A stretch of DNA of 6,660 bases from Deltaproteobacteria bacterium (GCA_016926135.1 JAFGPH010000536.1:1-6660); one strand, 5' to 3'; positions 1 through 6,189 are shown, counted from the stretch's first letter. Translations and numbers: made by a program. Notes: generated by a model from the letters alone, not told the origin.

Positions 1-2418
1 CAAGGGTGAAGTCGCCACATGGCTGAACGTGGGATCATAGGCGGGCCCCTGCGCGTTATAGACCCTGTCCGCCCTGCGGACAAGCCAGTGGGTGCACAAA
101 TGGGCATCGCCTTCGGGGTCGGAGAAGTCGCTGGCTACGAGGGACAGCCCGGATACTCCCGAAACCGTGGCAATGACGGCCTCGTCGGCAGGGCTGACGG
201 CCGTTGGGGCCACAGGTGGGCCGTTTGGCCCTGCCAGGAGATCCCCGGTCAGCTTTGACACGAAGACATCATAGCCGCCGCCGTTATGGGTGGTATCGTA
301 TGCCCCGGCGGTGGTGGGGAAGTCGGCGGATCCCGTGCCGGCGGTTATATACACATGGCCTGAGCCGTCCAAGAGTAAATCGCCATGATAAGCATCATCG
401 GCCCCACTTCCCCCAACAAAGGTGGAGGCCTGAAGGGTGGTGAGATCGGAACTCAGCCTGGATATGAAAATATCGTAACTGCCGCCAAACACGGTATCAT
501 ACGCCCCCGGTGTGGTTGGAAAACCTGTTGAGGTCGTGTATCCAAAGACGTAAACGTTTCCGGTGCTATCAATAATCGGTGTTGTTGCTCGGTCTTGCCC
601 GCTTCCGCCGAGAAAAGTGGAGGCCTGAAGAGAGCTTAGATCAGGGCTAAGGATGGAGATCACGGCGTCCTCGCCACCATTGTGGGTCTGATCGTACGCC
701 CCGGCTGTGGTGGGATAGTTGCTGGAACTTGGACATCCGGCCACACATACATTGTTAGAGCTATCCAGGACGAGTGAACCGCCGGTCAATTGGGCATCCG
801 TAGCAGACCCTCCAATGTAGGTTGAGGCCTGAAGGGTAGTCAGATCGGCGTTTAGTTTCGAGACCACCAGGTCCCAGTTGCCGTTATGGGTTTGATCGTA
901 CGCCCCGGTTGTGGTGGGATAGTTGCTGGATTCTGACTTGCCAAAAATGATCACGTTCCCGGCACTGTCCAGGGCGATGCCGGCGCCGATGTCCTGAGAA
1001 CTTCCCCCGATGTAGGTTGAGGCTTGAAGGGTAGTAAGATTTAAATCCAGCCTTGAAACAATAATGTCGTTTGAACCGTTGAAGGCGGTGTCATAGGCGC
1101 CGGCAGTGGTCGGATACCCGCCCAGGAAATTTTTCCCCGTAACATAGAGACGACTATTGGAGACATCGAGGACCAAGGCGTAGACCTCGTCATCATTCCC
1201 ACTCCCTCCGATAAAGGTGGACGCCAAAAGGGTGTTCAGGCCGGAGTTGAGCTTGGATATATACGAATCCCATCCGCCGGCATACGTAGTATCATACGCC
1301 CCGGCTGTGGTCGGGTAGTTGCCGGAGAGTGTCGTCCCGGCTATGTAAACATTGCCGGCCCCGTCTATGGCGAGCCCGCCCGGCCGTTCCTGACCGGACC
1401 CCCCGATATACGTGGAGACAAGAAGCAGAGTCAGATCGGGGTTGAGTTTTGAGATAAAGATATCCTCCGCGCCGTTGTGGCCTCCATCGTAGGCCCCGGC
1501 GGTGAAGGGAAAGTCGGCGGAAGTGGTGCTGCCCTTCACATAGACATTGCCCGAACCATCCAGGGCAAGGGAGTGGCTCCAATCGGTCCCACTCCCGCCG
1601 AGGAAGGTGGAGGCCAGCATCGGGTCAATGACAAGGGGGAGCGTCTTGTCGTAATTGTCAACACTGAACCCGTATCCCTCATGACCGAGGCTGTAGGCAA
1701 TCTGAACATATTCCCTTTTGCCCTCTTTTTCCTGGTAGGCCACAGGGGTGCTGAATGCAACTGTGCCGAGGCCGGTCTCCACCTCAAGCCGGCCCTTCTC
1801 GCCGATTGTAAGGAAGAGCGCCCCTTTCACGGCGAATTTTATCGTTTCAGGTCTAAACCCGGGACGCACCTTGAAGACCTTTTCAACATTATTGCCATAA
1901 GCCCTTAGCTTGAGAGAGATTCCCTCGTATACCTCCCCGAAGCTGACTTCATTGTAGCTCGGGATATCGCACTTCCACCTGCTCCTGTCGTTGCCTATGA
2001 AATAGTTGACCCTTGTTTCGGCCCTGTCATTGCCTTGGATCACCGGCTTCAAGGCCCCGAGGAGTCGTTCTTTCAATACCCAGCCCCGGCGCTCCTGGTC
2101 TTTTGGCGATGTCCCATCTCTTTCCGGTCCCCTCCCGGGAGGAGAGGAGTGTTCGGGCAGGGAATAGACCATTTCCCCATGGCGTGTGACAAAGAGGGTG
2201 CCCCCGAAGGTCTTGGCATAATACCTCACATCCCCGGCCACCTGACCCTCGTTGGCGATGAAGGGGACCTGGAGGGCTGACATCTTCTTGTGGATTTGTC
2301 GATGAGGGATCCCGGGATCACCCGGTCGACCGGCCCGGGTCATCCCGTCAGAGGGAGATAGACATAACACGATCAGAGAGGCAAGGAACAGAAGCGTTGA
2401 TCCATGATGCCTTTTCAT
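1..2418 (-). CDS. SBBP-repeat beta-propeller exported protein (3' end beyond window)
   Basis: An open frame runs from the ATG at 2418 through base 1 without a stop (806 codons seen), so the C-terminus is missing. Residues 1-25 look like a Sec signal peptide (KRHH, then a hydrophobic stretch to L20). Residues about 50-266 resemble the conserved N-terminal domain that usually precedes SBBP repeats (DUF7948-like): it opens with FIANEGQVAGDVRYYAK and ends in DKTLPLVIDP. Residues 268-729 are seven repeats of 65-68 residues with the consensus ASTFLGGSG, D..GNVYV.G, FPTTAGAYD, and S.L..DL, matching the SBBP family (Pfam PF06739). Residues 735-806 start an Ig/FnIII-like domain (DPEGDAHLCTHW). It is the last visible gene of a three-gene operon, 15 bp after the FecR-domain gene, with a strong ribosome site fixing the start. 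The family is extracytoplasmic and mostly uncharacterised; adhesion or ligand binding is possible but not shown. Family call is secure, role is not. Confidence 0.9.
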   Translation of the reverse strand, partial: MKRHHGSTLLFLASLIVLCLSPSDGMTRAGRPGDPGIPHRQIHKKMSALQVPFIANEGQVAGDVRYYAKTFGGTLFVTRHGEMVYSLPEHSSPPGRGPERDGTSPKDQERRGWVLKERLLGALKPVIQGNDRAETRVNYFIGNDRSRWKCDIPSYNEVSFGEVYEGISLKLRAYGNNVEKVFKVRPGFRPETIKFAVKGALFLTIGEKGRLEVETGLGTVAFSTPVAYQEKEGKREYVQIAYSLGHEGYGFSVDNYDKTLPLVIDPMLASTFLGGSGTDWSHSLALDGSGNVYVKGSTTSADFPFTAGAYDGGHNGAEDIFISKLNPDLTLLLVSTYIGGSGQERPGGLAIDGAGNVYIAGTTLSGNYPTTAGAYDTTYAGGWDSYISKLNSGLNTLLASTFIGGSGNDDEVYALVLDVSNSRLYVTGKNFLGGYPTTAGAYDTAFNGSNDIIVSRLDLNLTTLQASTYIGGSSQDIGAGIALDSAGNVIIFGKSESSNYPTTTGAYDQTHNGNWDLVVSKLNADLTTLQASTYIGGSATDAQLTGGSLVLDSSNNVCVAGCPSSSNYPTTAGAYDQTHNGGEDAVISILSPDLSSLQASTFLGGSGQDRATTPIIDSTGNVYVFGYTTSTGFPTTPGAYDTVFGGSYDIFISRLSSDLTTLQASTFVGGSGADDAYHGDLLLDGSGHVYITAGTGSADFPTTAGAYDTTHNGGGYDVFVSKLTGDLLAGPNGPPVAPTAVSPADEAVIATVSGVSGLSLVASDFSDPEGDAHLCTHWLVRRADRVYNAQGPAYDPTFSHVATSPL
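232..1617 (-). repeat. Seven consecutive SBBP repeats (one putative seven-bladed propeller)
   Basis: Seven in-frame units begin at nucleotides 1617, 1422, 1227, 1026, 831, 627 and 432 on the minus strand, with lengths 65, 65, 67, 65, 68, 65 and 67 codons. Each starts with an (L/Q)(A/V)ST(F/Y)(I/L/V)GGS motif and carries a PTTAGAYD-like motif about 37 residues in. Seven units match one closed seven-bladed propeller if each unit is one blade. DNA identity varies between units: units 4 and 5 share a 38-nt block at 893-930 and 689-726 with a single difference, exactly 204 nt (68 codons) apart, pointing to recent duplication or gene conversion. Unit 5 alone contains two cysteines (NVCVAGC), which could form a disulfide outside the cytoplasm. 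Confidence 0.88.
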
Positions 2419-2425
2419 CGTCCAG

Positions 2426-2434
2426 CCCTCCTTT
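2426..2434 (-). promoter_or_regulatory. Shine-Dalgarno of the SBBP gene, overlapping upstream stop
   Basis: The minus strand reads AAAGGAGGG followed by a 7-nt spacer and the ATG at 2418. The first A is the last base of the TAA stop of the FecR-domain gene (2436-2434). This near-ideal site fixes the start and suggests translational coupling of the two genes. Confidence 0.85.
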
Positions 2435-3438
2435 TACGGGGGTGTCCCCGGGAATGGCGGCAGCACCGCCGGTGGCGAGGGCGACGCCGGCACCTGCAGG
2501 GATTCCCTCAGCACCTCCTCTTGGGTCTCTTCAAGGATTTCCTCATGCTTTTCAATGACATCCTCTAGCTGTCTCTTGATGTCCTCCCGTTCAACAATCA
2601 GCGGCAAGGGGGGCCGCTCAATCTCTTCCAGGCCCCTGGGTTCTTCGGGCCTGGCCAATTCCTCCTCGTTCACCAGCACTCCCTTTCTCTCCGGGGGTGG
2701 GATTTCCCTGACTTCCCTCTCAGCCACGTCCGGCCTCACCACAAACTCCCTGAGCATCTCCTCTATGGCCTCAGGCTTCACCTCCATGGGTTCCGTGGGA
2801 AGCGCACCCGGCAGGACACGGGTCTGCTCAAAGTCTTTGAGCAAAATGGGCTTGTCGGGGATTTCGGGGTTCCACACGTCCAGCCGGGTGTCCCCCTCGG
2901 CCGTCACCCTGGTGAAGGTTGCGCCCACCTCCTCGATCCAGCCGGAGCCTCTCACCCCGACAATGGCCGTGGGACTGCCCACCTTGAATTCCGAGCGTTT
3001 CAGCTCGAAGAGCTTCTTCACATAGAAGCGGGCCCTGCCCAGCGCCATTCGCAGAAAGGTGGAACGGCTCCGCACCGCACGGTCATAGACGCTCTTGGTG
3101 ATCACCAGCTTGGTGTTGGATGCCATGGTGATGACACTCTCATCCGTGAGCGCAAACCGGATACGGCCCCTTTCCCGGGTGACAATCATGTCACCTCCAT
3201 ACAGGGGGAGATCCTTCCTGGCCTGATAGCCCCGCAGTTCTTTTCCGTGGATGATGACGACATCGCCCTGCACGAGCTGCACCTTCCCCACGGCCGAACC
3301 CATGCCGGGCTTGAAGTCTTCCTGCATCACCAGGCCTTCGGGCACCAGGGGCTCGGAGAAGGAGAGGTCACAGGATAGAACGACGCAACCGATGACCAGC
3401 GACAGGACCACGGAAAACCGGTTTTTGGATCTTCTCAT
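2434..3438 (-). CDS. Exported FecR-domain protein with charged, proline-rich tail
   Basis: A complete 334-residue protein. Residues 1-28 form a signal sequence: MRRSKNR, then a hydrophobic core. Two cysteines, C18 (VIGC) and C23 (VLSC), could each serve as a lipobox cysteine, while SFS|E at 28/29 is a plausible signal peptidase I site, so lipoprotein status is open. Residues about 50-175 match the FecR domain (Pfam PF04773): GKVQLVQGDV, a GGDMIVT turn, then TAIVGVRGSGW at 157-167, the usual VGVRGT-type end motif with Ser for Thr. Residues 215-315 are rich in Glu, Arg and Pro and include a probable coiled coil (about 282-313); the tail ends in PPAVLPPFPGTPP. Classical FecR proteins are inner-membrane anti-sigma regulators of iron uptake; here there is no cytoplasmic regulator domain, no internal membrane segment and no sigma-factor gene nearby, so a structural or scaffold role in the periplasm is more likely (inference). 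It lies between the TPR-barrel and SBBP genes with coupled spacing. Confidence 0.88.
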   Translation of the reverse strand: MRRSKNRFSVVLSLVIGCVVLSCDLSFSEPLVPEGLVMQEDFKPGMGSAVGKVQLVQGDVVIIHGKELRGYQARKDLPLYGGDMIVTRERGRIRFALTDESVITMASNTKLVITKSVYDRAVRSRSTFLRMALGRARFYVKKLFELKRSEFKVGSPTAIVGVRGSGWIEEVGATFTRVTAEGDTRLDVWNPEIPDKPILLKDFEQTRVLPGALPTEPMEVKPEAIEEMLREFVVRPDVAEREVREIPPPERKGVLVNEEELARPEEPRGLEEIERPPLPLIVEREDIKRQLEDVIEKHEEILEETQEEVLRESLQVPASPSPPAVLPPFPGTPP

Positions 3439-3447
3439 TTTCAGCGT

Positions 3448-3454
3448 CTCCCTT
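3448..3454 (-). promoter_or_regulatory. Shine-Dalgarno of the FecR-domain gene, overlapping upstream stop
   Basis: The minus strand reads AAGGGAG, then 9 nt to the ATG at 3438. Its two leading As lie in the TAA stop (3455-3453) of the TPR-barrel gene. The same stop/SD overlap occurs at the next junction, supporting one polycistronic, translationally coupled unit. Confidence 0.8.
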
Positions 3455-4940
3455 AGTAACTTGCGACCAGAGACAGGGTGACCACTTTCCTGTCGTATTC
3501 AAAGGCATCGATGTTGGAGTCGTTTTTTGTGTACTCGAACTCCGCCATGAGGCTCAGCCAGTCGCGGCAGAGTTTGCGCGAAAGGGACAGGGATCCGCAG
3601 TATTTGGCGTCCTCCCGTCTGATCCCGTAACCCGAGTCCACGTGATCGTAGTTCTGCTCATAGTACCTGCCCGTGACGCTCAACTGGAGATCCCAGGGGA
3701 TCTCAACCACAATGCCCAGACGCAGCTTCCACTGTTCGTAGTCCTGGTCCGGGTCTGCGGTGCTTGTGTCTTCGCAGCCTATCCCCCCAAAGAGGTAGCT
3801 TGATTTCCCCCCCAGCAGGTAATACCCGCCCAGAAAAATCTCGTTGGCGTGTCCGTCACGACCGTCATCGAAGAAATGGTTGTTTCGGAAATAGCTGTAG
3901 GTGAGTCTGGTAAAAACCTTCTCACCGGCCCGCCAGGTCACCTCCGGTCTCAAGTGGTGACGCATGAGAAAACTGTCGGAGTCCAGCCAGTAATATTCGG
4001 GGAGGTAGCTCACGTCGAAGGTAAAGGGATGCCACCGGTATTTCCAGTAGAGATTGAAAATGCCTCCCGCCAGATCGAACTGATCCAGGTCGTAGTGCCA
4101 TGTCTGATAGTGATTGTATCCCACTCCCAGCTCATGGTTGGCTTTTTCCAGGATCCTGTATTTCCCTGAAAAATATCCCTGCAAAAGGAAATCGTCTTCG
4201 TCCGAAATGAAGTCCAGGTCGAGGGGCTCCAGGGTAACGTTGCTGTCGTATTGGAGACCCAGCTTCAGATACAGGGTGTAGGGTTTTTGGGCCTTTTTGC
4301 GACTCTCGAGGCTCTCAAGCCATCTTGCGGCATATTCTCTCAGCAGATCTTCATCGGCATGCCCTGTCACGTACTCAAACCTCTCCACCGCCTTTTCGGT
4401 TTCCCCCAGCCTCAAATGACAAATGCCTGCGTAGTAGGCGCCGTTGGCCTCGACGGAAGGACTCAATTCCCAAGCCCGCACAAAATATTCCAGGGCCTTT
4501 CGATATTGCTTCTGCTGGTAGAAACTCAAACCGGCGTGATACTGTGCAAGGACGTTGGAGGAATCTTCTCGGGCGATTTCTTCGAACAGACTCGCTGCCC
4601 GGGTGTAGTCCGATTTCTTGTATCGTAGAAGGGCCATGTCGTATTTCAACCCGATGAGATCCGGGGCGACCGCCCATGCCCTGCTGAGAAGGGCCTCCGC
4701 CTCATCAAATCTTCCTGTCTTGAGATAGGTCCTGCCCAGGTAGTGGTTGAATGCGGGTTGGTCGGGATTCAGGCTCAGGGCCTTTTTCAGGTGTTTCTCC
4801 GCAACTTCAAAATCGCCGTCCTCATAAGCAAATACCCCGGAATCATAGTACACCTGCCCCGGATCGTCCTGCGAAAAGGCAGGTTGAGCCATGAAGTGAA
4901 CAGACAGCAGTATCCACCCAAAACTATAGAGCTTTTTCAT
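3453..4940 (-). CDS. TPR domain plus outer-membrane beta-barrel protein
   Basis: A complete 495-residue protein. Residues 1-23 are a Sec signal peptide with a likely cut at PAFS|QDD. Residues 30-199 contain about five tetratricopeptide repeats (starts near 30, 64, 98, 132 and 166) with the usual GDFEVAEKHLKKALSLNP and GRFDEAEALLSRAW patterns, placing a protein-binding helical domain in the periplasm. From about residue 221 (YTLYLKLGLQYDSNVTL) to the end, alternating aromatic/hydrophobic strands separated by Asp/Asn/Gly-rich turns indicate an outer-membrane barrel, closing with VVTLSLVASY, a typical C-terminal assembly signal ending in an aromatic residue. The architecture recalls Slam (DUF560) surface-lipoprotein translocators and other TPR-porins, but I cannot assign it to Slam. 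An AGGAGT ribosome site lies 7 nt before the ATG. First gene of the operon with the FecR-domain and SBBP genes. Export or display of a partner protein is an inference. Confidence 0.9.
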   Translation of the reverse strand: MKKLYSFGWILLSVHFMAQPAFSQDDPGQVYYDSGVFAYEDGDFEVAEKHLKKALSLNPDQPAFNHYLGRTYLKTGRFDEAEALLSRAWAVAPDLIGLKYDMALLRYKKSDYTRAASLFEEIAREDSSNVLAQYHAGLSFYQQKQYRKALEYFVRAWELSPSVEANGAYYAGICHLRLGETEKAVERFEYVTGHADEDLLREYAARWLESLESRKKAQKPYTLYLKLGLQYDSNVTLEPLDLDFISDEDDFLLQGYFSGKYRILEKANHELGVGYNHYQTWHYDLDQFDLAGGIFNLYWKYRWHPFTFDVSYLPEYYWLDSDSFLMRHHLRPEVTWRAGEKVFTRLTYSYFRNNHFFDDGRDGHANEIFLGGYYLLGGKSSYLFGGIGCEDTSTADPDQDYEQWKLRLGIVVEIPWDLQLSVTGRYYEQNYDHVDSGYGIRREDAKYCGSLSLSRKLCRDWLSLMAEFEYTKNDSNIDAFEYDRKVVTLSLVASY

Positions 4941-5015
4941 GGTGTTACTCCTACAGGGAAGGGGGTATTCCGCTGGAAGAAAGGAAGGCTTGATTGGGCG
5001 AGTATTTCCACAGCG

Positions 5016-5042
5016 TAACCTCTTATTTTCCGCAAGAGGTTA
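5016..5042. repeat. Perfect 9-bp inverted repeat in the presumed leader of the TPR-barrel operon
   Basis: TAACCTCTT at 5016-5024 and AAGAGGTTA at 5034-5042 are perfect reverse complements separated by 9 nt. The element lies between the promoter candidate (5067-5095) and the start codon at 4940, so it would be transcribed about 20 nt into the leader. It could be an operator for a dimeric regulator (centre-to-centre spacing about 18 bp) or an RNA hairpin. No U-tract follows on the minus strand, so a simple intrinsic terminator is unlikely. The symmetry is certain; the role is not. Confidence 0.6.
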
Positions 5043-5066
5043 AATCATGGAAGAACTGAATATATT

Positions 5067-5095
5067 ATCGTAACATAGAAATGCTTTTGAAACAA
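5067..5095 (-). promoter_or_regulatory. Candidate sigma70-type promoter of the TPR-barrel/FecR/SBBP operon
   Basis: On the minus strand TTGTTT (5095-5090) and TACGAT (5072-5067) are 17 bp apart, each matching the consensus at four of six positions, inside the most AT-rich stretch of the gap. An overlapping GATAAT (5069-5064) is an alternative -10 box but would give a 20-bp spacer. The predicted leader is about 120 nt and includes the 9-bp inverted repeat. Confidence 0.45.
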
Positions 5096-5137
5096 GTTAT
5101 TGTTCACTGACCAAAAGCAAGGCATTTCGGGCTTTTG
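5083..5137. repeat. Three copies of the heptamer CAAAAGC around the operon promoter
   Basis: CAAAAGC occurs on the minus strand at 5089-5083 (inside the promoter spacer) and at 5137-5131, and on the plus strand at 5112-5118. The last two form a 7-bp inverted repeat with a 12-nt gap. The two minus-strand copies extend to TCAAAAGC and are 48 bp apart. This could be a regulator binding-site cluster, or a weak A/T-flanked terminator-like hairpin for DUF1847; AT-rich chance similarity cannot be excluded. Confidence 0.35.
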
Positions 5138-5236
5138 AGGGGATTTTGTCCACGGTGCGGTTCAAACCTTTCGAGGGAATCGGTCGGCGGAGAAGTGGAC
5201 GAAGCATCACCGGATGGAGGCGAGTATTCGTGTATC

Positions 5237-5305
5237 GCCCCGAACAAAAGGCCCGGGGCTATCTATCGAAAGAGGTCAACCGGAGGGTGCCGGACCCGGC
5301 GCACA
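5237..5305 (-). terminator. GC-rich hairpins downstream of DUF1847 (possible weak terminator)
   Basis: Two inverted repeats follow the DUF1847 stop: a near palindrome at 5288-5305 (GTGCCGG/CCGGC-CAC with one bulged base) and a 6-bp stem GCCCCG/CGGGGC at 5237-5242 and 5254-5259 with an 11-nt loop. Neither is followed by a run of T on the minus strand, so they do not meet the usual intrinsic-terminator pattern; they may only stabilise the transcript end or be incidental. Confidence 0.25.
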
Positions 5306-5350
5306 CGGGGGCGGAGGACTGTTCATTTCCTTCCGATCCTCACCCCTGGA

Positions 5351-6058
5351 TCATTTGGGTCCCCCTTTCGGCATCGTAATCTTCCTGTAGTAGCTCTCGT
5401 GAAGGTAGATGGCTGCCAGGGGGTTGTGGCCCGTCACCCGGTCCTTCACGGCGAGCACGGTTGCAGGGGCATCCGCAAACTTGAAGAAAAGGGAATCGTG
5501 GCCCACGCAAAGACCCAGCAGCACGTTGAAATCGGTTTTTGCCTCGTTCATGAGCTTTGCCTGGTACACGGGGTTGCACATGGACTCCTCCGTGCCCCTG
5601 TGAATCTTGTCTTCTTCCGTCAGCCCAATCGTCTCCTTCAGGGTTCGTCCGGCCTTGCACACGGCAGAGACCACTTCAAAGCCATGGATCTCGAGGATTC
5701 GCCCCACCACCTCCGCCTCCTTGGCAAGGCCGAGGCAGAAGGCCAGTCCCAGCCGCTTGTAGCCCATCCTGTCCGCAAACTCGCAGATCTCCACGATGCG
5801 GGTCTTGCTGGGCTGCATCACGTACGGCCGCTCGTGCCGATTGGCATAGCACGCGGCCTCCTGAATCGAGGCCTGCCGGGCGAATTCCCGCACCTCGGGC
5901 CTCTCGTACTCCTGGTTCGCGTCCCGAAGGACTTCCTGGTAGAGCAGCGTCGGGCAGCCCTTGGCCCCTGAGCCGTCTTTCGTGTGGCAGATCTTTTCAG
6001 AGGGACTTCTCTCGCACGATGCACAATCAGGACTGATTTTCTTCTTTGCCTTGGCCAT
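5351..6058 (-). CDS. DUF1847 family predicted metal-binding protein
   Basis: A complete 235-residue protein with no signal peptide or membrane segment, so cytoplasmic. It matches the DUF1847 family (predicted metal-binding proteins, mostly in anaerobic bacteria and archaea; no established reaction). The N-terminus has a likely metal or Fe-S site: C12 and C15 (CASC), then C24 and C35. The core carries the family hallmarks: LGLAFCLGL with C108, GFEVVSAVCK with C134, ESMCNP with C161, GLCVGHDSLFF with C184 and H187, and KDRVTGHNPLAA near the C-terminus. There are ten cysteines in all. The start at 6058 is supported by a GAGGAT ribosome site about 5 nt upstream and by the position of the CxxC motif just after the start. 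It appears to be a single-gene unit with its own promoter and no obvious link to the envelope operon downstream. Family assignment is strong; function is unknown. Confidence 0.92.
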   Translation of the reverse strand: MAKAKKKISPDCASCERSPSEKICHTKDGSGAKGCPTLLYQEVLRDANQEYERPEVREFARQASIQEAACYANRHERPYVMQPSKTRIVEICEFADRMGYKRLGLAFCLGLAKEAEVVGRILEIHGFEVVSAVCKAGRTLKETIGLTEEDKIHRGTEESMCNPVYQAKLMNEAKTDFNVLLGLCVGHDSLFFKFADAPATVLAVKDRVTGHNPLAAIYLHESYYRKITMPKGGPK

Positions 6059-6122
6059 GAGAATCCTCGCATTTGAGTAGATGAGTTATCGGACTTCTGT
6101 GGTCCTGTCCGCACAGCCAGGA

Positions 6123-6151
6123 ACTTAAGTGAAAACGGGAGGCTGTGTCAA
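6123..6151 (-). promoter_or_regulatory. Candidate sigma70-type promoter of the DUF1847 gene
   Basis: On the minus strand a perfect TTGACA (6151-6146) is followed after 17 bp by TTAAGT (6128-6123), a weak -10 box matching three of six consensus positions. Predicted leader is about 60 nt. A strong -35 with a poor -10 is compatible with dependence on an activator. Confidence 0.5.
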
Positions 6152-6175
6152 GGTGAAAACCCGTTGCAGGCTGTG
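6129..6175. repeat. Duplicated CACAGCC...GTTTTCAC motif overlapping the DUF1847 promoter
   Basis: On the minus strand CACAGCC (6175-6169), an 8-nt gap and GTTTTCAC (6160-6153) are followed by a second CACAGCC (6147-6141), a 4-nt gap and GTTTTCAC (6136-6129). The second copy starts within the -35 box and fills the promoter spacer. In addition AACGGG (6134-6139) and CCCGTT (6160-6165) form an inverted repeat centred near the -35 box. This placement suits a regulator binding site, though it may be chance. Confidence 0.4.
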
Positions 6176-6189
6176 GGCCGCAACCAAAA

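Larger units (their letters stand above)
4941..5350. other. Intergenic region without a convincing gene
   Basis: About 410 bp separate the DUF1847 stop from the TPR-barrel start. I found no open frame with family resemblance plus a ribosome site on either strand. The half next to the TPR-barrel gene (about 5000-5120) is visibly more AT-rich than the flanking genes and holds the promoter candidate, heptamer repeats and a leader hairpin; the half next to DUF1847 is GC-rich and holds two hairpins. Confidence 0.7.

Noticed and set aside
232..1617. Regularly spaced similar DNA words about 195-204 nt apart, considered as CRISPR or tandem noncoding repeat
   Set aside because: Period and variation are whole codons, and the units translate to SBBP protein repeats; there are no short identical repeats with unique spacers.
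1477..1908. Plus-strand open frame (143 codons) opposite the SBBP gene
   Set aside because: It is antisense to the DUF7948-like domain and first repeats, which match a known family in the other strand; no family match or start signal.
2555..3025. Plus-strand serine-rich open frame (156 codons)
   Set aside because: The serine-rich composition comes from reading the complement of Glu/Arg/Pro codons of the FecR-domain gene; no independent evidence for a gene.
5220..5310. Possible cyclic-di-GMP (GEMM) or other riboswitch near CGAAAGAGG and CCGGAGGGTGCCGG
   Set aside because: The conserved GEMM core sequences and paired stems could not be found in the right order on either strand, and on the plus strand there is no downstream gene.
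5135..5971. Long plus-strand open frame (278 codons) opposite DUF1847
   Set aside because: It lies antisense to a clearly conserved gene, has no recognisable domain, is rich in Gly/Arg/His as expected from the complement of GC-rich codons, and has no convincing ribosome site.
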